Positions 1-8,148 of a DNA stretch of 12,911 bases are shown here, piece by piece. This DNA is from Blastocladiella britannica. Taxonomy: Eukaryota; Blastocladiomycota; Blastocladiomycetes; Blastocladiales; Blastocladiaceae. The notes below the pieces were generated by a model. That model worked only from the letters and a program-made list of their open reading frames with translations, did no database searches and was not told where the DNA came from. Each line of letters starts with the position of its first letter. The stretch's first letter is position 1. The position numbers were made by a program, and so were the translations under genes. The DNA is taken from positions 1 to 12,911 of the forward strand of contig MU625054.1 of NCBI GenBank assembly GCA_025349905.2, read 5' to 3'.

Positions 1-87
1 GAGGAATGTGCTGCTAATGAGGGTGCGGAGGAGCAGAGTTCAGCATTATCAGTTTCGGAAGAAAGCAACAATACTTTAGAAATATGA
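1..87 (+). other. Possible C-terminal tail of an upstream plus-strand gene
   Basis: Reading frame 1 is open from the first base to a TGA at 85-87. It gives 28 residues rich in Glu, Ser and Asn, ending NNTLEI. It would end 30 bp before the stop of the convergent ATPase gene. The stretch is too short for homology and its base composition is less GC-rich than the other coding exons, so it may simply be 3' flank. No function can be proposed. Confidence 0.2.
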
Positions 88-117
88 ATACAGATATATT
101 TTGATGAGCCACGCAGA

Positions 118-3100
118 TCACGGCTTCCACAGCCGGATCGACAACGACCCGAGAACCACCGACACGGACGAGAACGCCATCGCCAGTCCCGCGATCGACG
201 GTGCCGGGTTATTCCCGACGATCCCGCTGGCCCACACCACCCCGACCGCATTGTACGCCACCGCCCAGAACAAGTTGATGCGCACTTGGCGCTGCACGCG
301 GCGCGACAGCGCAATTAGCACTGGAATGGCCGCCAGCGGCGCCGCGCGCGCCGTCAGCAGCACCGATGCCACGTCGGTGGCGGTGGCGGTCGCGCCGTGC
401 ATCAGCGAAATCCCGATCGTTGCGGCCGCCAGAGCTGGGGCGTCGTTGATGCCGTCGCCAATCATACCGATCACGGCCGCGGACAATTGCTGGTCATCTT
501 GGTTGTCGTCGGGCGATGGGATCTCCACGACCGCGGCAGCACCACGAACACCAGGAGCAGAAGCCGAAATGGACTCGGCCACGGCCCCCACGGCGTCTCC
601 GATCGCAACTTGCGGCTGCTGCGCCATCCGCACCAGCGCCAGCTTATCTTCGGGCCGCGCCTGTGCGACCGAGTGCCGGATCCCGAGCGACGTTGCCACC
701 CGTGCGACCGTCGCCGCGTTGTCGCCCGAGCACAGTACCACGGGAACGTGCAGCGTATCTTGCAGGTGCGCAATCACCGCCGCGGCTTCGGGACGCACCG
801 TGTCTTCGAGCGCGTGCAGCGAGACCAGGACTGCTTCCCCATCATCACCGGTCGATGCTACCAGACCGACGACGGTGCCGCGTGCCAGCAAGGGATCGGC
901 GGCCGCGGTAATGTCGAGGTTCGGGAACTGGCGCGCAAGGTACGCGGGCGACCCGAGCCATACGCGGGCGGTCGATGTTGATACGTTGTCCTTTTGTTGG
1001 TCGTTGTCGCTGGGAGCAGTAATAGCAACAGTGGCAGTCATGCCCTGCCCGGCGCGTTCCTCGACGTTTGTCACCGCCACGCTCGGCGGCAACGTTTCAG
1101 CAGCCATGGACGCTTGGGCGTGCGTGGCGAGCGCTTGTGCCAACGGGTGCGTCGAGTTGCTCTCCACGGCGCCAATCACCGCCCACACGTGCTGGTCGGT
1201 GGGCCAACCCAGAGTCGAGAGACTGGACTGGTCGATTTGGTCACATACCACCGTGGGTTTTCTATATTACGCGGTAATGTTGGGGTCAGCCAATGTGCAC
1301 ACAGCGCCAGATCCAAAAAAAAAGAAATACGTACCCAATGGTCATGGTGCCCGTCTTGTCGGCAATCAAGCACCGCATGGCCGCCGCCGACTCGAACATT
1401 TCGCCCGCGTTCCGAACCAGCACTCCACGTTTGGCGGCCGCTCCAACGCCGACCATGATCGCGGTCGGGATCGCCATCCCGATCGCACACGGGCACGCGA
1501 CCACTAGCACCGCAATCGCGTACTCGAGCGCCAACGCAAAGTCGCGGCGCGCGATCCACCACCCGGTGAGCGTCACCAGGGACAGGAACAGGATACCCGG
1601 GACAAAGACGGACGCGATCTGGTCGGCGAGGTGTTGGACCGACCGGCGTTGCTGTTGGCTTCCCGCTTCCGAAGAGGAGGCGGCTGTACTGGGACTGGTG
1701 GCCGAGTTGACGAGCTGCGCGATCTTGGACAGCGTGGACGAGTGCACGGGGGCAGTGGCGATCATGGTCAGCAGCGCCGGGCCGGTGTTGAGGGATCCAG
1801 ATGAAATGAAGGCGTGCGGTTGGACCAGCGTCGGGATCGATTCGCCGGTGATGGCGGCCGTGTCCAGCACTGTTTTCCATTTTTCAGGGTCAGTTATTCT
1901 GTCGGACGCGACCAAGTGAATTCAGGAAGCAGAACATACAGCTGGTGCCGGCAGCAACCACGCCATCGCACGGCACGCGCTCGCCGACCCGGACTCGGAT
2001 CAGATCGCCAACTATATATTTGGCGGGTGAGTCCAATGTTCATGATCCAATACAATAAAAAAAAGTACCCATGACGTCGTCCAGAACGCACTCCTGCTCG
2101 CGAAGTTCACCGACAACAGAAGACTTGCCGCCCGTCGACACCACTTCTCCCGCCAAGGGAAGCCAGCGTGCACCCAGAACCAATGTCGCCGACTCGGGCT
2201 GCATGGCCACCAACTCAGCGACGGCGCCGGTCGCGTGTCCCTTGGCCAGGGCCTCGAGCCATCGGCCAAACATGAGGAACATGAGCAAGAACACGGGCGT
2301 CTCAAAGTACACGATCGGTGCACGAGCCATGCCATCGACGGCGTCTGAAGTCATATCGCTGCCACTACCGCCCTGCGCGGCTGCCACCACGCTGGCAGTG
2401 TACGCAATCCACACGCCCAGGGCCACCAGCGTATCCATATCGGGCTTACCCACGCGCCGCCACGTCTTGGCCGCGCGCACCGCCAGCGGCGTGCCGAGAA
2501 TCGCCACAGCGGCCGTCGACAGGATCAGCTGTACCACCATGGTCCGCGACAGTCCCCAGAACGCGTCGAGGTTCCACCAGGCGATCGACGGCAGGTCGGG
2601 CGAAAGGAACATGCCAAACACCATCGCAAAGACAAACATGGGAATCGCCAATGCCGTGGCCACCAGGAACTGCGTGCCGAGACGGCGGACGTGGCGCGCG
2701 TACCGTGCACGCGCGCGCTGGTGCTCGCGGGCAAGACCGGCCAGGCCGCCGCCTTGCGTATTGCCGTTGGTATCATCGTCATCATCACCGGATAGGAGAG
2801 ATAGCGTGGACTGCGCTTGCAACACGGCCCGGAGCGACGTCACGAGCGGGTGGAAAGTGATTCGGACTCGTTGAGTTGGCGTTGACGAAGACATGAGCTG
2901 CACGCTGGTGACGCCGGAAAGCGCGCGCAGTCCGTCCAAGAGCTGATCCCAGGTTTGATCGCCCGAGTCGGTGGGCGTCCATGCCAGCCGCGCCGTGACC
3001 AGCATATGCATCGGGTAAATGGTGGTCACATCAGGAGTTGGAGGAGCACTCGAGGTTGATCCCGAAACGAGCGTGTCGGCCGAGAGAAGCCAGTCGGCGG

Positions 3101-3509
3101 ATCCACTGGTCGCAACGAACGGTTTCTCGGATTGCGATGCGATGTTCTTTTCGTTGGGATCAATGGAGGAAGAAGCAGAGAGCCACGACTTGGGCACCGC
3201 CTGGGCAAAGTGCACTTCCTTGGCGACCACCGCGCACTTGTTATCCGACCGGTTACTGTTGTTGACAGCCGAGTACAGGAGCTCACCATCGAATCCGGCA
3301 TCGCGAATAAAATCGACAATGGCATCCGGATCAAGGGTGGGCAAGTGGATCACCACGGCGCGATTGGACAAAAGCTCGACCGAAGCAGTGACCACCCGAG
3401 CATCCAGAGAAATGGCAGATTCCAGGGTGCGGACGCATGAAGCGCATGAGAGGCCGTCGATGAGGAAAGTTGAAGACGTTGTGGTTGTCATTTTTCCTTG
3501 ATTTGCCAT
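118..3509 (-). CDS. CCC2: Copper-transporting P1B-type ATPase (Ccc2/ATP7-like), four exons
   Basis: This pump moves Cu(I) across a membrane using ATP; fungal Ccc2 loads secreted cuproenzymes in the late Golgi. Exons on the minus strand are 3509-2069, 2011-1940, 1869-1335 and 1261-118, with GT-AG introns of 57, 70 and 73 nt. Together they give 1063 residues, near the family's usual 1000. An N-terminal metal-binding domain has GLSCASC (Cys22, Cys25). A second domain-like stretch at about 165-235 lacks CxxC. Membrane segments lie near 279-302, 324-345, 359-378, 398-416, 588-610, 621-641, 1011-1032 and 1038-1060. Seen motifs are TGES (512-515), CPC (630-632), DKTGT (Asp675), HP (721-722), GDGINDAP (951-958), YN (1019-1020) and MAFSS (1044-1048). 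YN and MxxSS are the Cu(I) subgroup signature. An acidic, low-complexity insert sits at about 904-945. Met7 is an alternative start. Confidence 0.93.
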
Positions 3510-3520
3510 TGCTCGTTCTG

Positions 3521-3528
3521 TTTGCTCA
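3521..3528 (+). promoter_or_regulatory. TTTGCTCA word matching the yeast Mac1 copper-response element (proximal)
   Basis: Exact TTTGCTCA lies 12 bp upstream of the chosen ATPase start codon. The established S. cerevisiae Mac1 element is TTTGC(T/G)C(A/G). Whether this organism has a Mac1-type regulator cannot be told from the window. Confidence 0.3.
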
Positions 3529-3570
3529 GGGACAGGGAGGGTGCTGGCCGTCCCTTTTAAACGATTCCGG

Positions 3571-3750
3571 TGCGCGATTTTCCGTGGTCGGTGTCTCGCT
3601 CAGCGACGGGATGCGCGATTTCTAAGTTCTGTGTCTTGCGCTGTGGACGGGATGCGCGATTTTGCTCAAGTTGGTGTCACGTTCAGCGACGGGGTGCGCG
3701 ATTTTACTTCCGTGCAATGCGTTCAGGATTTGAGACTAGGTGCGCGATTT
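3571..3750. repeat. Five-copy phased repeat with TGCGCGATTT core
   Basis: The exact decamer TGCGCGATTT begins at 3571, 3612, 3653, 3695 and 3741, giving steps of 41, 41, 42 and 46 bp. Between the first four cores a weaker consensus, GTGTC then CAGCGACGGG, recurs, so the unit is a degenerate tandem repeat of about 41 bp with a strictly kept core. Seen from the ATPase gene the core reads AAATCGCGCA, which resembles but does not match the E2F/MBF-type TTTCGCGC. A step of 41-42 bp is close to four helical turns, so the cores would lie on one face of the DNA. Confidence 0.85.
3661..3668 (+). promoter_or_regulatory. TTTGCTCA word matching the yeast Mac1 copper-response element (distal)
   Basis: This second exact TTTGCTCA is in the same orientation, 140 bp from the first. 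It overlaps the last two bases of the third TGCGCGATTT core. Mac1 targets in yeast usually carry two such sites, so the pair is more suggestive than a single one. Confidence 0.3.
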
Positions 3751-3762
3751 AAAAAAGGCATT

Positions 3763-4691
3763 TCATTCCTCAAGACCTAGCGTGCGCTCCACCCACAGCC
3801 GGAAGGTGGGTTCCCCACAGATCTGGAGCGGGATTTTCCCGTCCAAGTTGCGGCGGTCGGGATCCGCGTGCGCGGTCTGGACCAGGTACTGCACGACGGG
3901 GCCGTGGCACTCTTCGCAGGCCAGGTGCAGTGGGGTGTTGCCTAAGCTATCGCCGGTGTTGATCTTGGATTTGGCGAGGTGTAACGTGGTGACCAAACCA
4001 ATGTGGCCCAGAGAAGCGGCTCTGTGACTGAATGTATTGTTGTTAGCGTGCAGTGAATGCGTAGCAGGAATGAATTAAAAAAAAAATGGATATACATGGG
4101 CAACTGGCCGTGGCGATTGGCAACATTGGGAAGGGCACCGGCATCCAGCAGTACGCGCACGGCTGCTGGGTAGTTCTGTGTATGTTTTTCAATCAGTTGA
4201 ATGAAAATGCAATGGATGTCCTATCTCAAGTTACTTTGGACACGGCATAGTGCAGTGCAGTGGCCCCGGTCTCGGTAGAGGCATTCACGTTGGCGCCATG
4301 GGCCAGAAGAAGCTCGATCGCAGGCACGGATCCGACCGACGCGGCGATGATCAAGGGTGTCCATTGGCTCTATCATACTCTTTTATTCAGTATAACCAGT
4401 CATTCCACCAAATCAAACCAATAAATAGCTCACGTCGTCGGCGGCATTGGCGTCGGCGCCATGCTTGAGCAGCCATTCGATCACTTCGACCGCCGACCCC
4501 GAGCACGCCCAGTGCAGAGGAGTGCGCAGATCGTCGTCGCGGGAGAGGCTGACAGGAGTCGGTTGTTGCTCGGGAGTGGTGTCCAGAAACGCGCGCACGG
4601 CGGGCAGGTTGCCATCGTAGGCAGCGTCAAAGACGGTTGTCGTGCTGGTCGCACGGATCGAGTTGCTTGCTTTGGCTGCTGCAGCAGCCAT
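3763..4691 (-). CDS. NAS6: Nas6/PSMD10 (gankyrin)-like proteasome assembly chaperone, four exons
   Basis: The family binds the Rpt3 ATPase and helps assemble the 19S particle of the 26S proteasome in cytosol and nucleus. Exons on the minus strand are 4691-4434, 4369-4235, 4175-4096 and 4027-3763, with GT-AG introns of 64, 59 and 68 nt. The product is 245 residues, close to the family's 226-228. It consists almost wholly of ankyrin repeats. Consensus helix starts are TPLHWACS (57-64), TPLIIAAS (90-97), TALHYAVSK (123-131), LPIHRAAS (156-163) and TPLHLACEE (189-197). The order and the near-identical TPLHLAC segment followed by PLQ match gankyrin rather than a generic ankyrin protein. The start is the first ATG of the frame that leads directly into the ankyrin array; a run of alanines follows it. 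A different ankyrin protein is possible but less likely. Confidence 0.85.
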
Positions 4692-4744
4692 TTTTCGCTT
4701 GGTCGTTTTTTTTTTTGGAAAGAGCGCTGCAATTTCACAGCACC
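4692..4744. promoter_or_regulatory. Shared divergent promoter with poly(dA:dT) tract
   Basis: Only 53 bp separate the start codons of the Nas6-like gene (minus) and the Nudix gene (plus). The gap contains an uninterrupted run of 11 T at 4706-4716, a type of tract that excludes nucleosomes in fungi. No proteasome-associated PACE element (GGTGGCAAA) is present. Transcription of both genes must start inside or very near this gap. Confidence 0.6.
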
Positions 4745-5509
4745 ATGAGCACCACCAAAGCCATCGCCGCCGCCCTGCGCCGCCCACGACCGATCTCGGC
4801 CTCGGCCGTGTCCTGGAAGTACAAGGTCACCCCACCACGCGAGGCCGCCGTGGTCCTGCCCCTGTTCCGGCCCCTTGTTGCCAACCAACCAAATCAGCCG
4901 CTGCACGTGCTGTTTACGGTGCGCTCGTCGTCACTGCGGTCGCACCACGGCGAAATCGCGTTCCCGGGCGGTATGCGCGACCCGACCGACGCGTCGCTGT
5001 ACGCGGCGGCAGTGCGTGAAGTGCACGAGGAACTGGGCTTGCGTATTTCACCCCTCGAAGACGCGCCGTGCGTCTTGGGAACGCTCACGCCACTCCCCGA
5101 CAAGTCGCTGACCAAGTCGGTGCACGCGTTCGTGGTGGATCTGGGCGACTTGGACTTGGCAACATCGGTGCAACCAGGACCGGACGAGGTGGCGGCCGTG
5201 TTCTCGTTGCCGTTGACGTACTTGACGGACCCGGCGAACGTGCGGTCGTACCCACCTGCACCCTTGGATGCGTCACCCAAAACACGGTTGATCTCCATGG
5301 GCCGACGGACGTACTGGCCAGTCCCGGCCGACACTGACATGTGGATGCCCGATGCTCAGGGGATGGTCAAACGGGTGTCCAAGGCCGAGCTGGTGCGGCT
5401 GATCACTGGGGGAGGAGGAAATGCGTTCGACGATGCGGGCAGCGACGATCTCGACGTGTGGGGGCTGACGGCGTTCTTCCTCAAGGAGTTTGTTTCAGTG
5501 GTAAAGTGA
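4745..5509 (+). CDS. PCD1: Nudix hydrolase of the CoA pyrophosphatase type (Pcd1/NUDT7/NUDT8-like)
   Basis: The family splits coenzyme A or its derivatives into 4'-phosphopantetheine and 3',5'-ADP in peroxisomes or mitochondria. This is a single exon of 254 residues. The family signature upstream of the Nudix box is visible as RSSSLRSHHGEIAFPGG (60-76). It runs into the Nudix helix REVHEELGL (91-99) with metal-binding Glu92, Glu95 and Glu96. As in other members of this subgroup, the first Glu of the canonical box is not conserved. Near the C-terminus DVWGLTAFFL matches the usual WG-TA segment. ATG 4745 sits in a good context (CACCATGA) and begins an Arg-rich, acid-poor N-terminus that could be a mitochondrial presequence. 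The end (SVVK) is not a peroxisomal SKL signal. The upstream in-frame extension would read through the shared promoter and is not used. Confidence 0.88.
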   Translation: MSTTKAIAAALRRPRPISASAVSWKYKVTPPREAAVVLPLFRPLVANQPNQPLHVLFTVRSSSLRSHHGEIAFPGGMRDPTDASLYAAAVREVHEELGLRISPLEDAPCVLGTLTPLPDKSLTKSVHAFVVDLGDLDLATSVQPGPDEVAAVFSLPLTYLTDPANVRSYPPAPLDASPKTRLISMGRRTYWPVPADTDMWMPDAQGMVKRVSKAELVRLITGGGGNAFDDAGSDDLDVWGLTAFFLKEFVSVVK

Positions 5510-5837
5510 ATAACTCATTAGGGAAATTTATTTCTTTTTGTTATTGCGCCACCGCCAGCCTGTGCCGGGCGGCACCAGCCTACTATGAGCTATGAAAAAA
5601 ATACCCGCTCTCGGACCGGCGGGGATGCCCAAGTGGAGCTCAGCGGCAGAGCACGAGGTACTCCACTTATACAAAGTGCCATCCGCTTGGACTCCCCTTC
5701 ACTGGATACAAAACCCCATTCCATTAATCCGAGACACGTACTGAGCGGTACGCAACGCACGCCCGCCTGTAAGACCTGCCTAGACATAGAAGTAAACGTC
5801 ACTTCCTCTCTTTCGTCCATATCCAAAGTATCTAAGA
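5510..5837. other. Intergenic spacer between Nudix and histone-fold genes
   Basis: No gene is supported here. The region should hold the Nudix 3' end and the promoter of the next gene. Two small hairpins are visible: GTGCC/GGCAC around 5561-5574 and CGTAC/GTACG around 5739-5755. A segment near 5635-5655 resembles a tRNA D-arm (GAGCTCAGCGG, then CAGAGC), but no B box or acceptor partner follows. Confidence 0.5.
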
Positions 5838-8078
5838 ATGGCTCCATATCAAGCTACAACGACTGCAATGAGAACGCCGTTCCTGACCCCGCGCACCGCC
5901 GCCGCGCTCATTGGCCCAACTGGTTCCGCGCGCCCGCTCTCGCCCGCGGCCATGCAAGCGATCAACGCCATGCTCCTATTTGCAGTGCGGTCCCTGGTGC
6001 CCATGGCCGCGTCCCATGCCACATCCAACTCGACATCGTCCGCGCCTGGTCTCATTTTACCATCGCACATCGAGGCGGCGCTGGCCACAGTCCTCCCAGC
6101 GTCGTCCGGGTCTCCACTCCGCCCCGCGGTCCTGGCTTCGGCCCGACGCGCCGCCGACGACGCCGAAGCAGGAATGCCGGCGTCCACACTGATTCCCATG
6201 GGCGCCGTCGCCGAGGCCGTGGGCGATGCCACTGCTGCCATTTCCGCTGCCGCTGCCACCCGCATTGGATCCGTTACCGTACCAGCGCTGGCACCGATCA
6301 CTGGCAGCGTCATGTTTCTCGCGGGAGCTCTGGACGCCGTCGCCAGCAGTGTTCTGGACGCACTGGCCACCACCGGTCGCAAGCGAACGGGCAGCGGCAG
6401 TGGTCACCTTGCTAATGGCAATGGTATGAGCGGAGCGCCGGAAGAGCCAAAGCCGATACGCGTGCGCGATGTGCGCGACGCGATTCTGTCGGACCCTGGC
6501 CTGGTCGGCGTCGCTCGCCAGGTCGGGTGGCTGGAACTGCTGGATGTGCTGGACCGCGGCGGGTCCCTCGAGTCGGCGGTCGCCATTGCGTCCCCATCCC
6601 CTGCAGCTGTCCCATCGTCGCCACTGCATCGCAAATGGTCCACATCGCCGCTTTCGGCCGCAGCCAACGGTCGCGTTGCTACCCCCACCAGCCCCTCTTC
6701 GTACCGGCACTTTCCTCCCCAGCACCACGGAGAGGACGATCACACGGCCGTGTCGGACCTGGAAGCGTTCCTCGGGTCGGCGCCGACTCCACCGCCTGCC
6801 GCTGCGCCCATTTCGGCCGACATTGCGGTGGAAGTGCCGGCCGGCGAGGTACAGCCGCCTCCAGCAGACGGATTGGCCCAAGCAACCCCAGTCACAGAGT
6901 ACCGGAGCGAGCCGCCACGGGGCCGCAAAAACAGCGCCGGGTTCTTGCGCCTGCTCAAGACCACCACCCAGGCGCTGACAGCGGCGCGGTCTGGGTCCAG
7001 ATCTCGATCGCCGTCCCGTGGCCCTCGCCATGGGTCCACTAACCCAGACGACGACGACACGATCTTGTCGACCAATGTGCCGTTACATGGTGGTTTCCCG
7101 GCTGGTGGTGCGGCAGCTAGCACGACCCAACTTGTCCCGTTATCTGCAGCGGCAGCAGTGGCGGGAATCCCCACTGGAAACGACGGCGGCGACTCGGTGC
7201 TTGATTTCTACCAGTCGAGCGCACCTGGTCGCGCCGCATCTCCGCCTCGCTCACTGTCACGGTCTCGCTCATTATCACAACAACCGCAACGCCGGCGCAC
7301 TCGGTCTGCGACTCCACCACCACTGAGTGCCGCAACTACTGCCGCACCACGTGCCATGGCAGCGGACCCACGTGTCCAACGTCTCGGGTCGCCCGTCACC
7401 GGGTCCTTACCGCGGTCGTGGGGCGAGCACGCGACGGTGGTCAGTGGGGAGACCCGGTCGGCGTCGCTCTCGCAGTCATCGTCGTCGGCTCGTTCGCTGC
7501 CCATGATCGCAGCGGCCGCCGAAGTGGCGGTCACGTTACCGCGGTCGCATTCGCGCGGGACCATGGTATTGGATATGGGTCCACGGACGTCGCCCGGTCC
7601 TACTGGTACGCCATCGCCGACGACGCGCACGCGCAAGATCTCGGCTACCGCCGCCCTTCATCCCGACTTGGCGGCATCTGCCTCGGCAGCTGCGGCGGAA
7701 GATCCAGTGCTTCCGCCGGCTCGCCGCAAGTCGTCGTTGACGCTCTCGCGGCCTGTGAGCATGATGTCTCGACGCGCAAATCCACCCGGCGCTGAACCCG
7801 CAACAACGACAATTGACATGGTCCCATCTCTCCCGCCCAACCTCGACTCGCTTCCACCGGCCACACTGATGGCGCTGGTCACTGCCATGCACGCCGATCT
7901 GGCGGCAGCCCGACACGCAATGCGGGCTGCACACGACGAGGCCCGCGAATGGAAGGCCAAGTGCGCGCAGGCGGTCGCCGACAAGAACGAGGCCGAGGAG
8001 GTCGCACGGGTGGCTAAAGTAAGGCTCGATCAGGTCGTGGGCGTGTTGGCCGAGGCGGTTCCCGGGCTGCTATTGTAG
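5838..8078 (+). CDS. Histone-fold doublet protein (H2B-like then H2A-like) with disordered RS tail and coiled coil
   Basis: A single exon encodes 746 residues. At about 34-112 there is an H2B-like pattern: long helix LSPAAMQAINAMLLFAVRS, a loop, helix LPSHIEAALATVLP (compare H2B TSREIQTAVRLLLP), then helix LRPAVLASARRAADDA in the place of the H2B C-terminal helix. At about 123-235 there is an H2A-like pattern: VMFLAGALDAVASSVLDALA (compare H2A [20 protein letters not shown]), a Gly/Ser-rich loop of about 20-25 residues, and VRDVRDAILSDPGLVGVARQ (compare RHLQLAIRNDEELNKLL). Residues 250-660 are Pro/Ser/Ala-rich with RS clusters near 384-392 and 470-490. Residues 675-738 form a predicted coiled coil. 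Fused H2B-H2A-like folds are known in Sos and BTB/ankyrin proteins. The biological role is unknown; a nuclear, chromatin-associated or scaffold role is inference. Confidence 0.75.
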   Translation: MAPYQATTTAMRTPFLTPRTAAALIGPTGSARPLSPAAMQAINAMLLFAVRSLVPMAASHATSNSTSSAPGLILPSHIEAALATVLPASSGSPLRPAVLASARRAADDAEAGMPASTLIPMGAVAEAVGDATAAISAAAATRIGSVTVPALAPITGSVMFLAGALDAVASSVLDALATTGRKRTGSGSGHLANGNGMSGAPEEPKPIRVRDVRDAILSDPGLVGVARQVGWLELLDVLDRGGSLESAVAIASPSPAAVPSSPLHRKWSTSPLSAAANGRVATPTSPSSYRHFPPQHHGEDDHTAVSDLEAFLGSAPTPPPAAAPISADIAVEVPAGEVQPPPADGLAQATPVTEYRSEPPRGRKNSAGFLRLLKTTTQALTAARSGSRSRSPSRGPRHGSTNPDDDDTILSTNVPLHGGFPAGGAAASTTQLVPLSAAAAVAGIPTGNDGGDSVLDFYQSSAPGRAASPPRSLSRSRSLSQQPQRRRTRSATPPPLSAATTAAPRAMAADPRVQRLGSPVTGSLPRSWGEHATVVSGETRSASLSQSSSSARSLPMIAAAAEVAVTLPRSHSRGTMVLDMGPRTSPGPTGTPSPTTRTRKISATAALHPDLAASASAAAAEDPVLPPARRKSSLTLSRPVSMMSRRANPPGAEPATTTIDMVPSLPPNLDSLPPATLMALVTAMHADLAAARHAMRAAHDEAREWKAKCAQAVADKNEAEEVARVAKVRLDQVVGVLAEAVPGLLL

Positions 8079-8148
8079 AAATGTAATTTTTTGGTGTCTA
8101 GTCTCACACTTTCCGCATTTCCCTTTGCCGTACCGAAAATTGAATTAA

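Larger units (their letters stand above)
3510..3762. promoter_or_regulatory. Compact upstream region of the copper ATPase gene
   Basis: This 253 bp interval separates the ATPase start codon from the stop codon of the Nas6-like gene; both are on the minus strand. It must hold the ATPase promoter and the 3' end of the Nas6-like transcript. It contains a five-copy phased repeat and two TTTGCTCA words, listed separately. I see no credible coding sequence: short open frames here only translate the repeat. Confidence 0.6.

Noticed and set aside
101..1507. Long open frame on the plus strand opposite the copper ATPase
   Set aside because: It is the complement of conserved ATPase exons and intron, has biased Ala/Arg/Ser/Thr composition and matches no family; it is a GC-rich shadow frame.
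3571..3750. CRISPR-like array
   Set aside because: Cores are only 10 bp, the intervals between them share consensus with each other, and the genome is eukaryotic.
3541..3780. Small open frame across the phased repeats
   Set aside because: It only translates the 41-bp repeat, in shifting registers; there is no conserved peptide pattern or other coding signal.
5610..5720. tRNA-like segment with A-box resemblance (GAGCTCAGCGG then CAGAGC)
   Set aside because: There is no B box (GGTTCGANNCC) at the right distance, no acceptor-stem partner and no convincing anticodon arm on either strand.
5585..6415. Plus-strand open frame overlapping the start of the histone-fold gene
   Set aside because: Its second half is Arg/His-rich shadow of the histone-fold frame, and the first half is spacer with no recognisable protein features.
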